NCBI RefSeq assembly: GCF_012952295.1
Contig: NZ_JABBCH010000001.1
Span: 186,001 to 250,000, forward strand
Length of the DNA: 64,000 nt
Source of the DNA: Crystallibacter degradans
Lineage (GTDB): Bacteria > Actinomycetota > Actinomycetes > Actinomycetales > Micrococcaceae
Direction: 5' to 3'
Shown here: piece by piece, positions 15,899-24,997 of the stretch
Layout of the letters: the number at the start of each line of letters is the position of its first letter
Numbering within the stretch: the first letter of the stretch is position 1
The notes under the pieces: generated by a model
What the model was told of the DNA's origin: nothing
Databases searched by the model: none
Seen by the model: the letters and a program-made list of their open reading frames with translations, nothing else
Translations under genes and position numbers: made by a program

Positions 15899-18249
15899 CG
15901 GCCACGCTGGACCGCGGACAGGGGCACGGTGCCCGCTCCGGAACGCCGGAATACCTCGCGCCGGACAATGGCTCACGACGGCGACTTCCAACTGGGTCCG
16001 GGCCCTGGCTCATGTCCGCCGCAATCGCCGCGGCGGTGGTGCTCACCGCTGCCAACCTGAACGGCGTCATCGAAGGCTGGGCCTGGTTGGGCAACATCTT
16101 TTTCACCGTCCTCTGTGTCGAAGCCGGCACGGCGCTGGGACGGGCACTGAACTGGCCTGCGGTTGCCGCCACGCTGCTGGGGCTGGCGGGCCTTATCGGC
16201 TCCGTCACGCTGATGTTCTTCGCGTCCACCAGCTTCCTGGGCGTGATCCCGGGTCCGGGGACCTTCCGCGCCTTGGGGCCGATGGTCGACCAGGCACAGG
16301 AGACCGTCATCTCGCAGGTGGCGCCCGTGCTCGCAACACCCGGCATCGTCATGGTGGCGTGTGTCGGCATCGGGCTGGTGGCGCTGCTCGTGGATACGGT
16401 GGCAGTCCCGCTGCAGATGCCTGCCACCGCCGGCGGCGGCCTGCTCGCCGTCCTGATGGTTCCTGCGATCATCAAGCCCAACAGCCTCGGAGCCGTGGGT
16501 TTTCTGGCCGCCGCCATCGGCTTCCTGCTGATCCTGGGCTGCGCGCAATGGCTGGCCGGGGACGATCAGGCCCCCGCGGGCACCGTCCGGGCCGGGCAGT
16601 TCACCCGCGCCGCCTCCATCGGCGCCGCGGCCCTGGCTGTGACGCTGCTGCTGCCGCTGGCGATTCCGGGCTTCACCAGCGGAGCGTTTCCGCAGGGATC
16701 CCGGTTGAACTGGCTGGGCGCACCCACCGGGCTCAATCCCATCGTCAGCCTGGGCGACAACCTGCGCCGGCCCGGGGCCTTCGGCCGGATGACCTACGCC
16801 ACCGATTCCGCGGACCCGCTGTATATCCGGTCCGTGACGCTGGAGAACCTGGCCGGCGCCCGCTGGCGGCCCACCGATTCCGACGGCGTCCAGCGCTCGG
16901 GGGTCGAGCGGATCGGAACGCGGAGCACGCGCGAGCTGATGGAACGCGGCGAGGTGACCACCACAGTCATCAGTACGGGCTCCTTCACCAGTCCCTGGCT
17001 CCCGGCCCCCTACGCGCCCACCGAAGTGGAGGGGCTGAGCGGCAACTGGACCTGGGATCCGCGCACGCTGGCCATCCGCGGCACCGGCAACACCACCAGC
17101 GCGGACCAGGAATATACGGTCCGCAGCGTGGAACCAGCATTGACCCGGGAAGGGCTGGAGTCAGCCGAGTCGATCGACGCTCCGGTAGTGGATGACATTT
17201 TCACCGAACTGCCCGACAGCATGCCGGACATCATCGAGGAAACCACCGCCGGTGTGCTCGACGGCCTGACCGAGCCCTATGAGCAAGCGATGGCGATCCA
17301 GAGCTACCTGCGCGGTCCGGATTTCGTCTACTCGGAAGAGGCCCCGGTGGACGGCGGCTACGACCAGAGCGGTTTCGACGTGGTGGGCGCCTTCCTGGAG
17401 GAAAAGTCCGGCTACTGCACCCACTACGCCTCGACCATGGCGATCATGGCACGCACAGCCGGTATCCCCAGCCGGATTGCCGTCGGCTACGCGCCCGGTG
17501 ATGAGACCGGTGAAGTTGTCGACATGGATGGGCGCGAGCTGACCGAATACGAGATCGATTCACGCGACGCCCATGCCTGGCCCGAGCTGTACTTCGAAAA
17601 CCTCGGCTGGGTGGCGTTCGAGCCGACGCCGGGCCGCGGCGCAGTGCCCGACTACGCGCAGGCGGAAGTCGCGCCCGTTCCGGATCCGGCGGAGGAAGAA
17701 AACCTCAACCCCCGTGCCGGCCCAACCCTGCCGCTGCCCTCGGCGGGCGCCGAACCGGAAGCCGGCACCGGCACCGCGGCGGAAAGCCTGGCGCCTCGGC
17801 TGTGGAGTGCAGCCGGTGTGGCTGCCCTGCTGCTGGCCCTCCTGTCCCCGATGCTGCTGCGCACCTCGCGAACGCGGAAACGCCGCACCCAGCTGCTCGC
17901 GCCGGCAGTGCCGGAACGCCAGTCGGCCCTGCTGGCCTGGGAGGAAACGCTCGACGTCGCCGCGGACTATGGAGCGCCGTCCGCGCCGGAGGAGTCCGCC
18001 CGGGCCTTCCACCAGCGGCTGGCTGCCAGCGGCGCCTTCGAAGGCGCGCCCGCCGCAGCGCTGGAACGGCTGCGCACCGGATACGAACACGCCGCCTACG
18101 CCAATCCGCAAACCCTTGCCCAGCCGCCGGCGAACAGCCGCCGTTGGGAGGACGTTACGGCCGTGGCCGGGCGGCTGAAGGCGAGAAGCTCCTGGCAGCA
18201 ACGCCTGCTGGGACGCTTCCTGCCCCAGTCACTCTTCCGCCGCCGGTGA
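15895..18249 (+). CDS. Membrane-anchored transglutaminase-like protein (TgpA family)
   Basis: A 784-residue protein with about six N-terminal membrane helices (DUF3488 region, about 35-250), an extracytoplasmic transglutaminase-like domain and a C-terminal DUF4129-type tail after one more helix (LWSAAGVAALLLALLSPMLL). The protease/transglutaminase core has the catalytic Cys in SGYCTHYASTMAIMARTAGI, then PSRIAVGYAPGD, and the catalytic His in SRDAHAWPELYF; the usual third-residue Asp is Glu in WVAFEPTPG. Such proteins are thought to process or cross-link envelope proteins with the help of MoxR. It ends the MoxR-DUF58-TgpA operon and is convergent with the aldehyde dehydrogenase gene. Confidence 0.92.
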   Translation: MTATLDRGQGHGARSGTPEYLAPDNGSRRRLPTGSGPWLMSAAIAAAVVLTAANLNGVIEGWAWLGNIFFTVLCVEAGTALGRALNWPAVAATLLGLAGLIGSVTLMFFASTSFLGVIPGPGTFRALGPMVDQAQETVISQVAPVLATPGIVMVACVGIGLVALLVDTVAVPLQMPATAGGGLLAVLMVPAIIKPNSLGAVGFLAAAIGFLLILGCAQWLAGDDQAPAGTVRAGQFTRAASIGAAALAVTLLLPLAIPGFTSGAFPQGSRLNWLGAPTGLNPIVSLGDNLRRPGAFGRMTYATDSADPLYIRSVTLENLAGARWRPTDSDGVQRSGVERIGTRSTRELMERGEVTTTVISTGSFTSPWLPAPYAPTEVEGLSGNWTWDPRTLAIRGTGNTTSADQEYTVRSVEPALTREGLESAESIDAPVVDDIFTELPDSMPDIIEETTAGVLDGLTEPYEQAMAIQSYLRGPDFVYSEEAPVDGGYDQSGFDVVGAFLEEKSGYCTHYASTMAIMARTAGIPSRIAVGYAPGDETGEVVDMDGRELTEYEIDSRDAHAWPELYFENLGWVAFEPTPGRGAVPDYAQAEVAPVPDPAEEENLNPRAGPTLPLPSAGAEPEAGTGTAAESLAPRLWSAAGVAALLLALLSPMLLRTSRTRKRRTQLLAPAVPERQSALLAWEETLDVAADYGAPSAPEESARAFHQRLAASGAFEGAPAAALERLRTGYEHAAYANPQTLAQPPANSRRWEDVTAVAGRLKARSSWQQRLLGRFLPQSLFRRR

Positions 18250-18259
18250 CACTTGGCCC

Positions 18260-18270
18260 CCGCCGTCGTT
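18260..18270 (+). repeat. Intergenic copy of the CCGCCGTCGTT word
   Basis: Exact 11-mer CCGCCGTCGTT between two convergent genes, 32 bp before the terminator at 18302. It is one of 18 copies of the core GCCGTCGTT in the window. Plus-strand cores start at 1029, 7805, 10635, 18262, 21070, 26483, 30303, 33033, 54604 and 59879. Copies read on the minus strand start at 20176, 32777, 36126, 44386, 44434, 45666, 55029 and 62819. Confidence 0.85.
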
Positions 18271-18301
18271 GTTGGTCTTGAAGGTATGAGTAGTTAAACA
18301 G

Positions 18302-18339
18302 CAGCGGGGCGGCAGACCATCCGGCTTGCCGCCCCGCTG
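18302..18339 (-). terminator. Terminator of the aldehyde dehydrogenase gene
   Basis: A 13-bp perfect stem, CAGCGGGGCGGCA with its complement, around a 12-nt loop. Read on the minus strand it is followed by CTGTTTAACTACT, moderately T-rich. It lies between convergent genes and may serve both. Confidence 0.8.
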
Positions 18340-18348
18340 TAGAGCAGG

Positions 18349-19836
18349 TTAGAGCTGGTCCGCGTACGGATCGGCGATGCCGACGTACTGGGTGTAGAGG
18401 TATTCCTCGATGCCCTCGGAGCCGCCTTCACGGCCCAGGCCGGACTGCTTGACGCCACCGAACGGAGCGGCGGCGTTGGAGATGACGCCGGCGTTCAGGC
18501 CGAGCATGCCGGTCTCCATCTTTTCGCTCACGCGCAGGCCGCGGTTGAGGTCCTTGGTGTAGACGTAGGCAACCAGACCGTACTCGCTGCCGTTGGCCAG
18601 GGCCACGGCTTCGTCCTCATCGCGGAACGTGACGATCGGAGCCACCGGGCCGAAGATTTCCTCGGCGAGGATGCGCGACTTCGGCGAGACGTTGGTGAGC
18701 ACGGTGGGCTGGTAGAAGTAGCCGGGTCCGTCCACGAAAGCGCCACCGGTCACGGCGGTTGCGCCGTGGGAGATCGCGTCCGTGACGAGTTCGTGCACTC
18801 CGTCGCGGGCCTTGCCGTCGATCAGCGGGCCGACATTGGAGTGTGCCTCGGTGCCGCGGGCCGGGGTCAACTCGGCGATGCGGGCGGCGAACTTCTCGGC
18901 GAAGGCCTCGGAGATGGTGTCCTGCACGATGAACCGGTTGGCGGCGGTGCAGGCCTCGCCCATGTTGCGCATCTTGGCGGCGAGCGCGCCTTCGACGGCC
19001 TTGTCCAGGTCGGCGTCGTCGAAGACCACGAACGGGGCGTTGCCGCCGAGCTCCATGGAGGTGCGCAGGACCTTGTCCGCCGAGTCGCGGATGAGGGCCT
19101 GGCCCACCGGAGTGGAACCGGTGAAGGAGAGCTTGCGCAGCCGGTCATCCTTGATCAGCGGTCCGGTGACCTTGCCGGCGGTGGAGGTCTGGATGACGTT
19201 CAGCACGCCCGCCGGCACGCCGGCCTCGATCATGACCTGGGCGAAGAGCAGGCTGGTCAGCGGGGTCAGGGTAGCGGGCTTGAGGATGGCCGTGCAGCCG
19301 GCGGCGATCGCGGGGGCAATCTTGCGCGTGGCCATGGCCAGCGGGAAGTTCCACGGGGTGATCAGCAGGCAGGGGCCCACGGGCTTCTTCTGGACGAGCA
19401 GGCGGTTCTTGCCGTCCGGGGCGGTGGCGTAGCGTCCGTTGACGCGCACGGCCTCTTCGGAGAACCAGCGGAGGAATTCGGCGCCGTAGGTAACCTCGCC
19501 GCGGGCTTCGGCCAGGGGCTTGCCCATTTCCATGGTCATCAGGAGGGCGAAGTCTTCGGTGCGCTCGGTGACGAGCTCGAAGGCGCGGCGCAGGATCTCC
19601 CCACGTTCGCGCGGGGAGGTCTTGGCCCAGTCGGCCTGGGCGGCAGCGGCGGCATCCAGTGCGGCGGCGCCGTCCTCGGGCTGGGCATTGGCGATGGTGA
19701 GCAGGACCTTGCCGGTGGCGGGATCCTCGACGTCGAGCGTCTGTCCGCCGGCGGCGTCGCGCCACTCGCCGTTGATCAACAGACCTGTGGGAACCTTGGC
19801 GAGCAGTTCTGCCTCGCGGGTTGCGGTTTCACCCAT
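18349..19836 (-). CDS. gabD: NAD(P)-dependent succinate-semialdehyde dehydrogenase
   Basis: A 495-residue aldehyde dehydrogenase. The cofactor segment is GPCLLITPWNFPLAMATRKI, the active-site Glu is in MELGGNAPFVVFDDADLD, and the nucleophilic Cys is in MGEACTAANRFIVQD. The near-full match to the GabD layout (LTSLLFAQVMIEAGVPAGVL, GGVKQSGLGREGG) supports succinate semialdehyde, the last step of GABA breakdown into the TCA cycle, though substrate specificity is inferred. GGAGGCACC lies just upstream of ATG 19836. No GABA transaminase gene is next to it; it appears to be a single-gene unit closed by the terminator at 18302. Confidence 0.88.
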   Translation of the reverse strand: MGETATREAELLAKVPTGLLINGEWRDAAGGQTLDVEDPATGKVLLTIANAQPEDGAAALDAAAAAQADWAKTSPRERGEILRRAFELVTERTEDFALLMTMEMGKPLAEARGEVTYGAEFLRWFSEEAVRVNGRYATAPDGKNRLLVQKKPVGPCLLITPWNFPLAMATRKIAPAIAAGCTAILKPATLTPLTSLLFAQVMIEAGVPAGVLNVIQTSTAGKVTGPLIKDDRLRKLSFTGSTPVGQALIRDSADKVLRTSMELGGNAPFVVFDDADLDKAVEGALAAKMRNMGEACTAANRFIVQDTISEAFAEKFAARIAELTPARGTEAHSNVGPLIDGKARDGVHELVTDAISHGATAVTGGAFVDGPGYFYQPTVLTNVSPKSRILAEEIFGPVAPIVTFRDEDEAVALANGSEYGLVAYVYTKDLNRGLRVSEKMETGMLGLNAGVISNAAAPFGGVKQSGLGREGGSEGIEEYLYTQYVGIADPYADQL

Positions 19837-20004
19837 AGCGGTGCCTCCAATTTTTCAGCATTGAATCGACGGGCGAGCTGCCCAACTGCTTTTACGGTAG
19901 GTGGTGGCGCTCACGGCTGTAAATGCAGGACTGCACTAGGTCGCTTTATTACGCCTGTGCAGGTGTACAAGGGCGATTAGTTCGATGGCGCCGGCCGGAC
20001 CAAG

Positions 20005-20871
20005 TCAGGAACGCGCAGCCAGCACTGCCGAGTAGAGCTCGCGCTTGCTGATCCGCGCGTCCGCTGCGACCGCCGCGACGGCGTCCTTCAGGCGGGAACC
20101 CTGGCTGATCAGCTCATTCACCGCTGCAACATGGTCTTCGGCCTGCTCCGGCTCTGCATCCGGGGCTCCGGCAACAACGACGGCGATTTCCCCGCGCACC
20201 TCGGATGTCTCCGCCCACTCCAACAACTCGCGCACTGGGCCGCGGAGCACCTCCTCATGCAGCTTGGTCAGTTCGCGGCAGACCGCTACGCGCCGGTCCG
20301 GACCGAACGACGTGTGCAGCGCCCGAAGCATCGGCTCGAGGCGGTGCGGGGCTTCGAAGAACACCATGGTCCGCCTTTCGTCCGCCAGGTCGGAGAGTCT
20401 GGCACTGCGCTCCCCTGCCTTGCGCGGCAGGAAGCCTTCGAAGGTGAACCGGTCCGTTGGCAGACCCGACAGGGCAAGCGCCGTAAGCACTGCCGACGGC
20501 CCCGGGATGGCGGTGACCACCACGCCGTCCTCGACGGCGGCTTCGACCAGGCGGAAGCCCGGGTCCGACACTGCAGGCATGCCGGCGTCGGTCACCATGA
20601 TCAGGGTCTTGCCGCCGCGGATGAGCTCCAGCAACTCGGCGGTCCGGGTGGCTTCATTGTGCTCGTGGTAGCTGATGATTTTCCCGGTGGCAGTGATGCC
20701 CAGCGCATTCAGGAGTTTGTGGAGCCGGCGCGTATCTTCCGCGGCCACAATATCGGCGGTCTGCAGCAACTCCACCAGGCGGGTGGAGGCATCCCCGATG
20801 TTGCCGATGGGCGTGCCCGCCAGCACGATTTGTCCGCGGCCCGCGCTGTCCGGCTTTTCCTGCTCATTCAC
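20005..20871 (-). CDS. rsmI: 16S rRNA C1402 2'-O-methyltransferase
   Basis: RsmI methylates the ribose of C1402 in the decoding centre of 16S rRNA. The 288-residue protein has the tetrapyrrole-methylase fold with LAGTPIGNIGDASTRLVELL, AAEDTRRLHKLLNALGI, MVTDAGMPAVSDPGFRLVE and AIPGPSAVLTALALSGLPTD, all RsmI hallmarks. It starts at GTG 20871 with GGTAGGG upstream. It diverges from the protein O-mannosyltransferase gene, the same pairing as Rv1003/Rv1002c in Mycobacterium, but here the two are separated by an unusually long gap of about 530 bp. A copy of the over-represented word lies at 20176. Confidence 0.95.
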   Translation of the reverse strand: MNEQEKPDSAGRGQIVLAGTPIGNIGDASTRLVELLQTADIVAAEDTRRLHKLLNALGITATGKIISYHEHNEATRTAELLELIRGGKTLIMVTDAGMPAVSDPGFRLVEAAVEDGVVVTAIPGPSAVLTALALSGLPTDRFTFEGFLPRKAGERSARLSDLADERRTMVFFEAPHRLEPMLRALHTSFGPDRRVAVCRELTKLHEEVLRGPVRELLEWAETSEVRGEIAVVVAGAPDAEPEQAEDHVAAVNELISQGSRLKDAVAAVAADARISKRELYSAVLAARS

Positions 20872-21403
20872 ACGTCAACCCTACCGCTCCGCTACGGGAA
20901 GCGAGCCGGCATAGTGCTTGAATGACCGTCGTCTTGGACACCTTCGTCCAGCCGAACACCAACCTTCAGAGGCTGGAGACTTCTTGTCCCGAGAAGTATC
21001 TGGAGTGAGTGGTTCTGATAGCGCTCAATGAACCGCTGTTCAACGACACGACTTCCCAGTCGTTGCTAGGCCGTCGTTCTTCGGCCTCAAAACGGGCATG
21101 AGTGCTTCCCGGTGGCCGTTTTTCCCCGGAAACTCGCGGACACGCCGATCGCCGGTCCTTCGGTTGTACTCAATGAGAAATCCCGGCATCAGTTGCCACT
21201 CCCCTCCCGCTCAATTTGAGTCAGCCTAACAGCGAGGTCGCAGGATGCTTCGAGAGCCAAGGCTGACATGTGCACAATGGCGACGTTTCGCAGCCCCGGT
21301 AGATAAGGTCTACATGTGGCTTCATTGAACTGTCAGCCCTGCCCACAGCGCCCACGGGGTCGTGCCACCCCGGCTTGCTCCCAGCAAGTTACTCGCGGGT
21401 AAC
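20872..21403. other. Long non-coding gap with lower G+C between rsmI and pmt
   Basis: About 530 bp with no supported gene. G+C is lower than around it: the 60 bases from 21001 contain 31 G or C. It holds a possible 28-codon ORF (ATG 20922, beginning MTVVLDTFVQPNTNLQRLET), a CAACGAC/GTCGTTG inverted repeat at 21041-21065, and a copy of the over-represented word at 21070. On the minus strand a stop-free segment across about 20920-21060 reads like a protein fragment (VVEQRFIERYQNHSLQILLG), which may be a gene remnant. It must also contain the pmt and rsmI promoters. Confidence 0.45.
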
Positions 21404-23047
21404 ATGTTTACCGTGACCCAGACCACCAGCCAGCGACAGCAGGAACCGGAGCGCCCGGCGCACTGGCTTCAGCCGCCGGCACATGCCTTCAAAGCAGAGG
21501 TCCTCAAGCGGCGTCTGCTGGGCTCGCCTGTAGCCTTCGGGATCTGGGGCTGGCTGGTCCCCGTGTTGGCCGCGGTGATCGGCGGAATCCTGCGCTTCTA
21601 CCGGCTGGGCGAACCCGGCTCCCTCGTTTTCGACGAGACCTACTACGTCAAGGACGCCTACTCCTACCTGCAGTCCGGCTACGAGCGTGAGTGGCCGGAA
21701 GACGCCAATGATTCCTTCAACGCTGGCAAACCGGACATCCTGCTGGACTCCCCCGAATATGTGGTCCATCCGCCGGTCGGCAAGTGGATGATCGCGTTCG
21801 GCATGTGGCTGTTCGGCTCCGACAACGGCTTCGGCTGGCGTTTCGGCGCGGCCCTGGCCGGCACACTGTCCATTTTGATGATCGCGCTGATCGCCCAGAG
21901 ACTGTTCAAGTCCCCCGTCCTGGGCGGTGTCGCCGGTCTGCTGACCGCCGTCGACGGCCACCATCTGGTGCATTCACGCACCTCGCTGCTGGATATCTTC
22001 CTCGCCTTCTGGGTGGTCGCGGCGTTCGGTGCACTGCTGCTGGACCGCGACGACGGACGACGGCGGCTGGCCGGCAAAATGGCGGCTCTCGCCGGGCCGT
22101 CCGGGGTACCTAATAAACTGCCGTTGCTCTACGGTCCGTTAGTGCTGTGGCGGCCATGGCGGCTGGTGGCCGCGGTCTGCATGGGTCTCGCCGTCGGAAC
22201 GAAGTGGTCGGCGCTGTCCTTCGTCGCGGTGTTCTGTGTGATGGCCGTGCTGTGGGATGTCAATGCACGCCGCATTGCCGGAATCCGTGGCTGGATCTCC
22301 GGCGGGGTCTTCCGCGACGGCGTGCCTGCGTTCTTCACCATGATGCCGCTGGCCGCGGCTACCTATCTGGCCACGTGGACGGGCTGGTTCCTGTCCGAAG
22401 ATGCCTACCACCGGCAATGGGCCCGGGACAATGCCGGCGGCATCTGGGGCTGGGTGCCGGACCCGCTTCGCTCCCTCGCCGAGTACCACCGCAGTGCCTA
22501 CACCTTCCACAACGGGCTGGATTCCGAGCACCCGTACCAGTCCAACGCCTGGACCTGGCTGTTCATGGGCCGGCCCACCTCCTTCTACTACCACTCGGAT
22601 AAGAACGGCGTGAACGGATGCGCCGTCGACACGTGCTCCACCGCCGTGACGGTGGTGGGCAACCCGCTCATCTGGTGGGCCGCGGCACTGGCGCTGATCG
22701 CCGTCGCCTTCGCCTGGCTGGGCCGCCGCGACTGGCGCGCCGGCGCGATCCTGGCAGGACTGGCCGCCGGCTACCTCCCATGGTTCCTGTTCCCGGACCG
22801 CACCACATTCTTCTTCTACGCCATCTCCTTCCAGCCGTTCCTGATCCTGGCCCTGACCTATGTGCTCGGCCTGTTCCTCGGCAAACGGACCGACCCGGCG
22901 TGGCGGCGCCGCCAGGGACTGGTGGTGGTCGGCGGGTTCATCATTGCCGTGCTGCTGGTCTCGGCGTATTTCATGCCGGTCTGGACGGCCGAGCAGATCC
23001 CTTACGATCAGTGGCGGTGGCGGATGTGGATGCCCAGCTGGGTATGA
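21404..23047 (+). CDS. pmt: Dolichyl/polyprenyl-phosphate-mannose protein mannosyltransferase
   Basis: A GT39-family membrane enzyme that transfers mannose from a polyprenyl phosphate to Ser/Thr of secreted proteins. The 547-residue protein has about ten membrane helices. The first extracytoplasmic loop carries the catalytic acidic pair in VFDETYYVKDAYSYLQSGYE, followed by VVHPPVGKWMIAFGMWLFG. The later PYQSNAWTWLFMGRPTSFYY and SFQPFLILALTYVLG are also typical of bacterial PMTs. ATG 21404 is chosen because the upstream extension is not membrane-protein-like. It is divergent from rsmI and 60 bp ahead of the acyl-CoA synthetase gene. Confidence 0.93.
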   Translation: MFTVTQTTSQRQQEPERPAHWLQPPAHAFKAEVLKRRLLGSPVAFGIWGWLVPVLAAVIGGILRFYRLGEPGSLVFDETYYVKDAYSYLQSGYEREWPEDANDSFNAGKPDILLDSPEYVVHPPVGKWMIAFGMWLFGSDNGFGWRFGAALAGTLSILMIALIAQRLFKSPVLGGVAGLLTAVDGHHLVHSRTSLLDIFLAFWVVAAFGALLLDRDDGRRRLAGKMAALAGPSGVPNKLPLLYGPLVLWRPWRLVAAVCMGLAVGTKWSALSFVAVFCVMAVLWDVNARRIAGIRGWISGGVFRDGVPAFFTMMPLAAATYLATWTGWFLSEDAYHRQWARDNAGGIWGWVPDPLRSLAEYHRSAYTFHNGLDSEHPYQSNAWTWLFMGRPTSFYYHSDKNGVNGCAVDTCSTAVTVVGNPLIWWAAALALIAVAFAWLGRRDWRAGAILAGLAAGYLPWFLFPDRTTFFFYAISFQPFLILALTYVLGLFLGKRTDPAWRRRQGLVVVGGFIIAVLLVSAYFMPVWTAEQIPYDQWRWRMWMPSWV

Positions 23048-23107
23048 GCAGACGGCCACGGGCAACACGAAACCCGAACCATACCCAACGATGAAAGTGA
23101 GAACGCG

Positions 23108-24919
23108 GTGCGCGAAGCATCAACCGAACTGCTGGAGCGCATGCCGGACGGCTCCAACATCACGGACATTCTCCTGGCGCGGCACAAGCGCAACCCGCAG
23201 CATGCGCTCTATGCCGTGAAGCGGGCCGGCGTGTGGACCGATGTGTCCGCCGCCGAACTCCTCGGCCAGGTTTCCTCTCTGGCCAAGGGGCTGATCAACG
23301 CCGGCATCCGGCCCGGGGACAAGATCGCCGTGATGTCCAAGACCCGGTTCGAGTGGACGGTGGTAGACCTTGCGGGCTGGTTTGCCGGCGCCGTGGTGGT
23401 CCCCATTTATGAGACGTCCTCGGCCCACCAGGTGCAGTGGATCCTCTCCGATTCCGGCGCCAAGCTCGTCTTTGTGGAGGACGAGTCCAAGGCCGCCGTC
23501 GTGAATACGGCCATGCAGGAGCTGCCCGCCCCGCTGCCGGTCTGGACCATGGCCGGCAAAGACCCGGGCCTGGCCGAACTCCGGGCGCAGGGCGCTGCCG
23601 TATCGGATGAGGAGCTGGAGCAGGCCCGCACCTCGCGCACGTTGGAGGACGCGGCGTCGTTGGTTTACACCTCCGGCACCACGGGCCGCCCGCGCGGCTG
23701 CATCATCACCCACGGCAACTTCGCCGAGCTCGCCCTGAACACCACGGAATTCCTGCCCGCCATCCTCAAGGAACCGGGCGCCAGGTCGCTGATGTTCCTG
23801 CCCCTGGCCCACGTCCTCGCCCGCGCCGTCCAGGTCATCTGCCTCGCCGCCGGCGTGAAGATGGGCCACACGGCGAGCATGGCGGACTTGATCGATGACC
23901 TCCGCACGTACAACCCCACCTTCCTGCTGGTGGTGCCGCGCGTGTTCGAGAAGGTCTACGCATCCGCCAAGCAAAAGGCGCACGACGACGGCAAGGGCCG
24001 CATCTTCGACGCCGCGGCCGACACCGCCGTCGCCTATTCGCGGGCAGTCGACGCGCGGGACCGCGGCACCGGCTCAGGCCCGGGCCCGGTCCTGAAGCTC
24101 AAGCACGCCGTGTTCGACAAGCTGGTCTACGCGAAGCTGCGCGCCGTCTTCGGCGGCCAGGTCGGCTTCACGGTCTCCGGTGCCAGCGCCCTGAATCCGC
24201 ATCTGGCGCACTTCTTCACCGGCATCGGCGTTCCCGTGCTCGAGGGCTACGGGCTGACCGAATCCACCGCGCCCGCCGCGGTCAACCTGCCGGGCCGCAA
24301 CCGGATCGGCACCGTCGGCCTGCCGCTGCCGGGCACCACCATCCGCATTGCCGATGACGGCGAGGTGCTGATCAAGGGCATCGGCATCACCCCCGGCTAC
24401 CACAACACCGAGGACGCCAACCGGGACAACTTCACGGACGGCTTCTTTCGGACCGGTGATCTGGGCACAATTGACGACGACGGCTTCCTCACCATTTCGG
24501 GGCGAAAGAAGGACCTCCTGGTCACGGCCGGCGGCAAGAACGTCGCCCCGGGTCCGTTGGAGGACGCGCTGCGGGAGCACCAACTGGTGTCGCAGGCCGT
24601 GGTGGTCGGCGAGGGCAAGCCTTTTGTGGCAGCGCTGCTGAGCATCGATCCCGACGGCCTGGCCGCCTGGAGCCAGTCGCAGTCCCGGGAGGGTATCAGC
24701 GTTGCCTCCGCCGGTTCGGATCCGGCGGTGCTGGCGGAGCTGCAGGGCGCGGTGGACCATGCCAACAAGCTGGTCTCCCGCGCCGAGCAGATCCGGAAAT
24801 TCACGGTGCTCCAGCAGGAACTGACCGAGGCTTCGGGACACATGACGCCGTCGCTGAAGCTCAAGCGGACGCAGGTCATCGAGGACTTCACTGCGGACGT
24901 CGACCGCCTCTACAGCTGA
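23108..24919 (+). CDS. Long-chain fatty acid-CoA ligase (AMP-binding)
   Basis: A 603-residue adenylate-forming enzyme that activates fatty acids to acyl-CoA. Conserved motifs are SLVYTSGTTGRPRGCIITHG (P-loop), VLEGYGLTESTAPAAVNLPG, FRTGDLGTIDDDGFLTISGR and GRKKDLLVTAGGKNVAPGPL. The order and spacing resemble the bubblegum/FadD15-like long-chain group. The start at GTG 23108 follows a weak GTGAGAA site. It lies 60 bp after pmt on the same strand and may be cotranscribed. Its stop-codon region is partly duplicated just downstream. Confidence 0.92.
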   Translation: MREASTELLERMPDGSNITDILLARHKRNPQHALYAVKRAGVWTDVSAAELLGQVSSLAKGLINAGIRPGDKIAVMSKTRFEWTVVDLAGWFAGAVVVPIYETSSAHQVQWILSDSGAKLVFVEDESKAAVVNTAMQELPAPLPVWTMAGKDPGLAELRAQGAAVSDEELEQARTSRTLEDAASLVYTSGTTGRPRGCIITHGNFAELALNTTEFLPAILKEPGARSLMFLPLAHVLARAVQVICLAAGVKMGHTASMADLIDDLRTYNPTFLLVVPRVFEKVYASAKQKAHDDGKGRIFDAAADTAVAYSRAVDARDRGTGSGPGPVLKLKHAVFDKLVYAKLRAVFGGQVGFTVSGASALNPHLAHFFTGIGVPVLEGYGLTESTAPAAVNLPGRNRIGTVGLPLPGTTIRIADDGEVLIKGIGITPGYHNTEDANRDNFTDGFFRTGDLGTIDDDGFLTISGRKKDLLVTAGGKNVAPGPLEDALREHQLVSQAVVVGEGKPFVAALLSIDPDGLAAWSQSQSREGISVASAGSDPAVLAELQGAVDHANKLVSRAEQIRKFTVLQQELTEASGHMTPSLKLKRTQVIEDFTADVDRLYS

Positions 24920-24961
24920 CCTGGCCGCTTCGGCTGAAGCCTCCTCTACAGCTGATCTGGC
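24907..24961 (+). repeat. Imperfect direct repeat at the end of the acyl-CoA ligase gene
   Basis: CCTCTACAGCTGACCTGGC at 24907-24925 recurs at 24943-24961 with one mismatch, an offset of 36 bp. The first copy contains the last codons and stop of the gene. It looks like a small tandem duplication that left a second stop-codon copy outside the gene. Confidence 0.7.
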
Positions 24962-24997
24962 GCCCCGCCGTGCTTGCTGTGCGGGCCGCCGGAACGG

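Noticed and set aside
20922-21008. 28-codon ORF in the rsmI-pmt gap as a gene
   Set aside because: No ribosome-binding site or recognisable family; kept only as part of the gap description.
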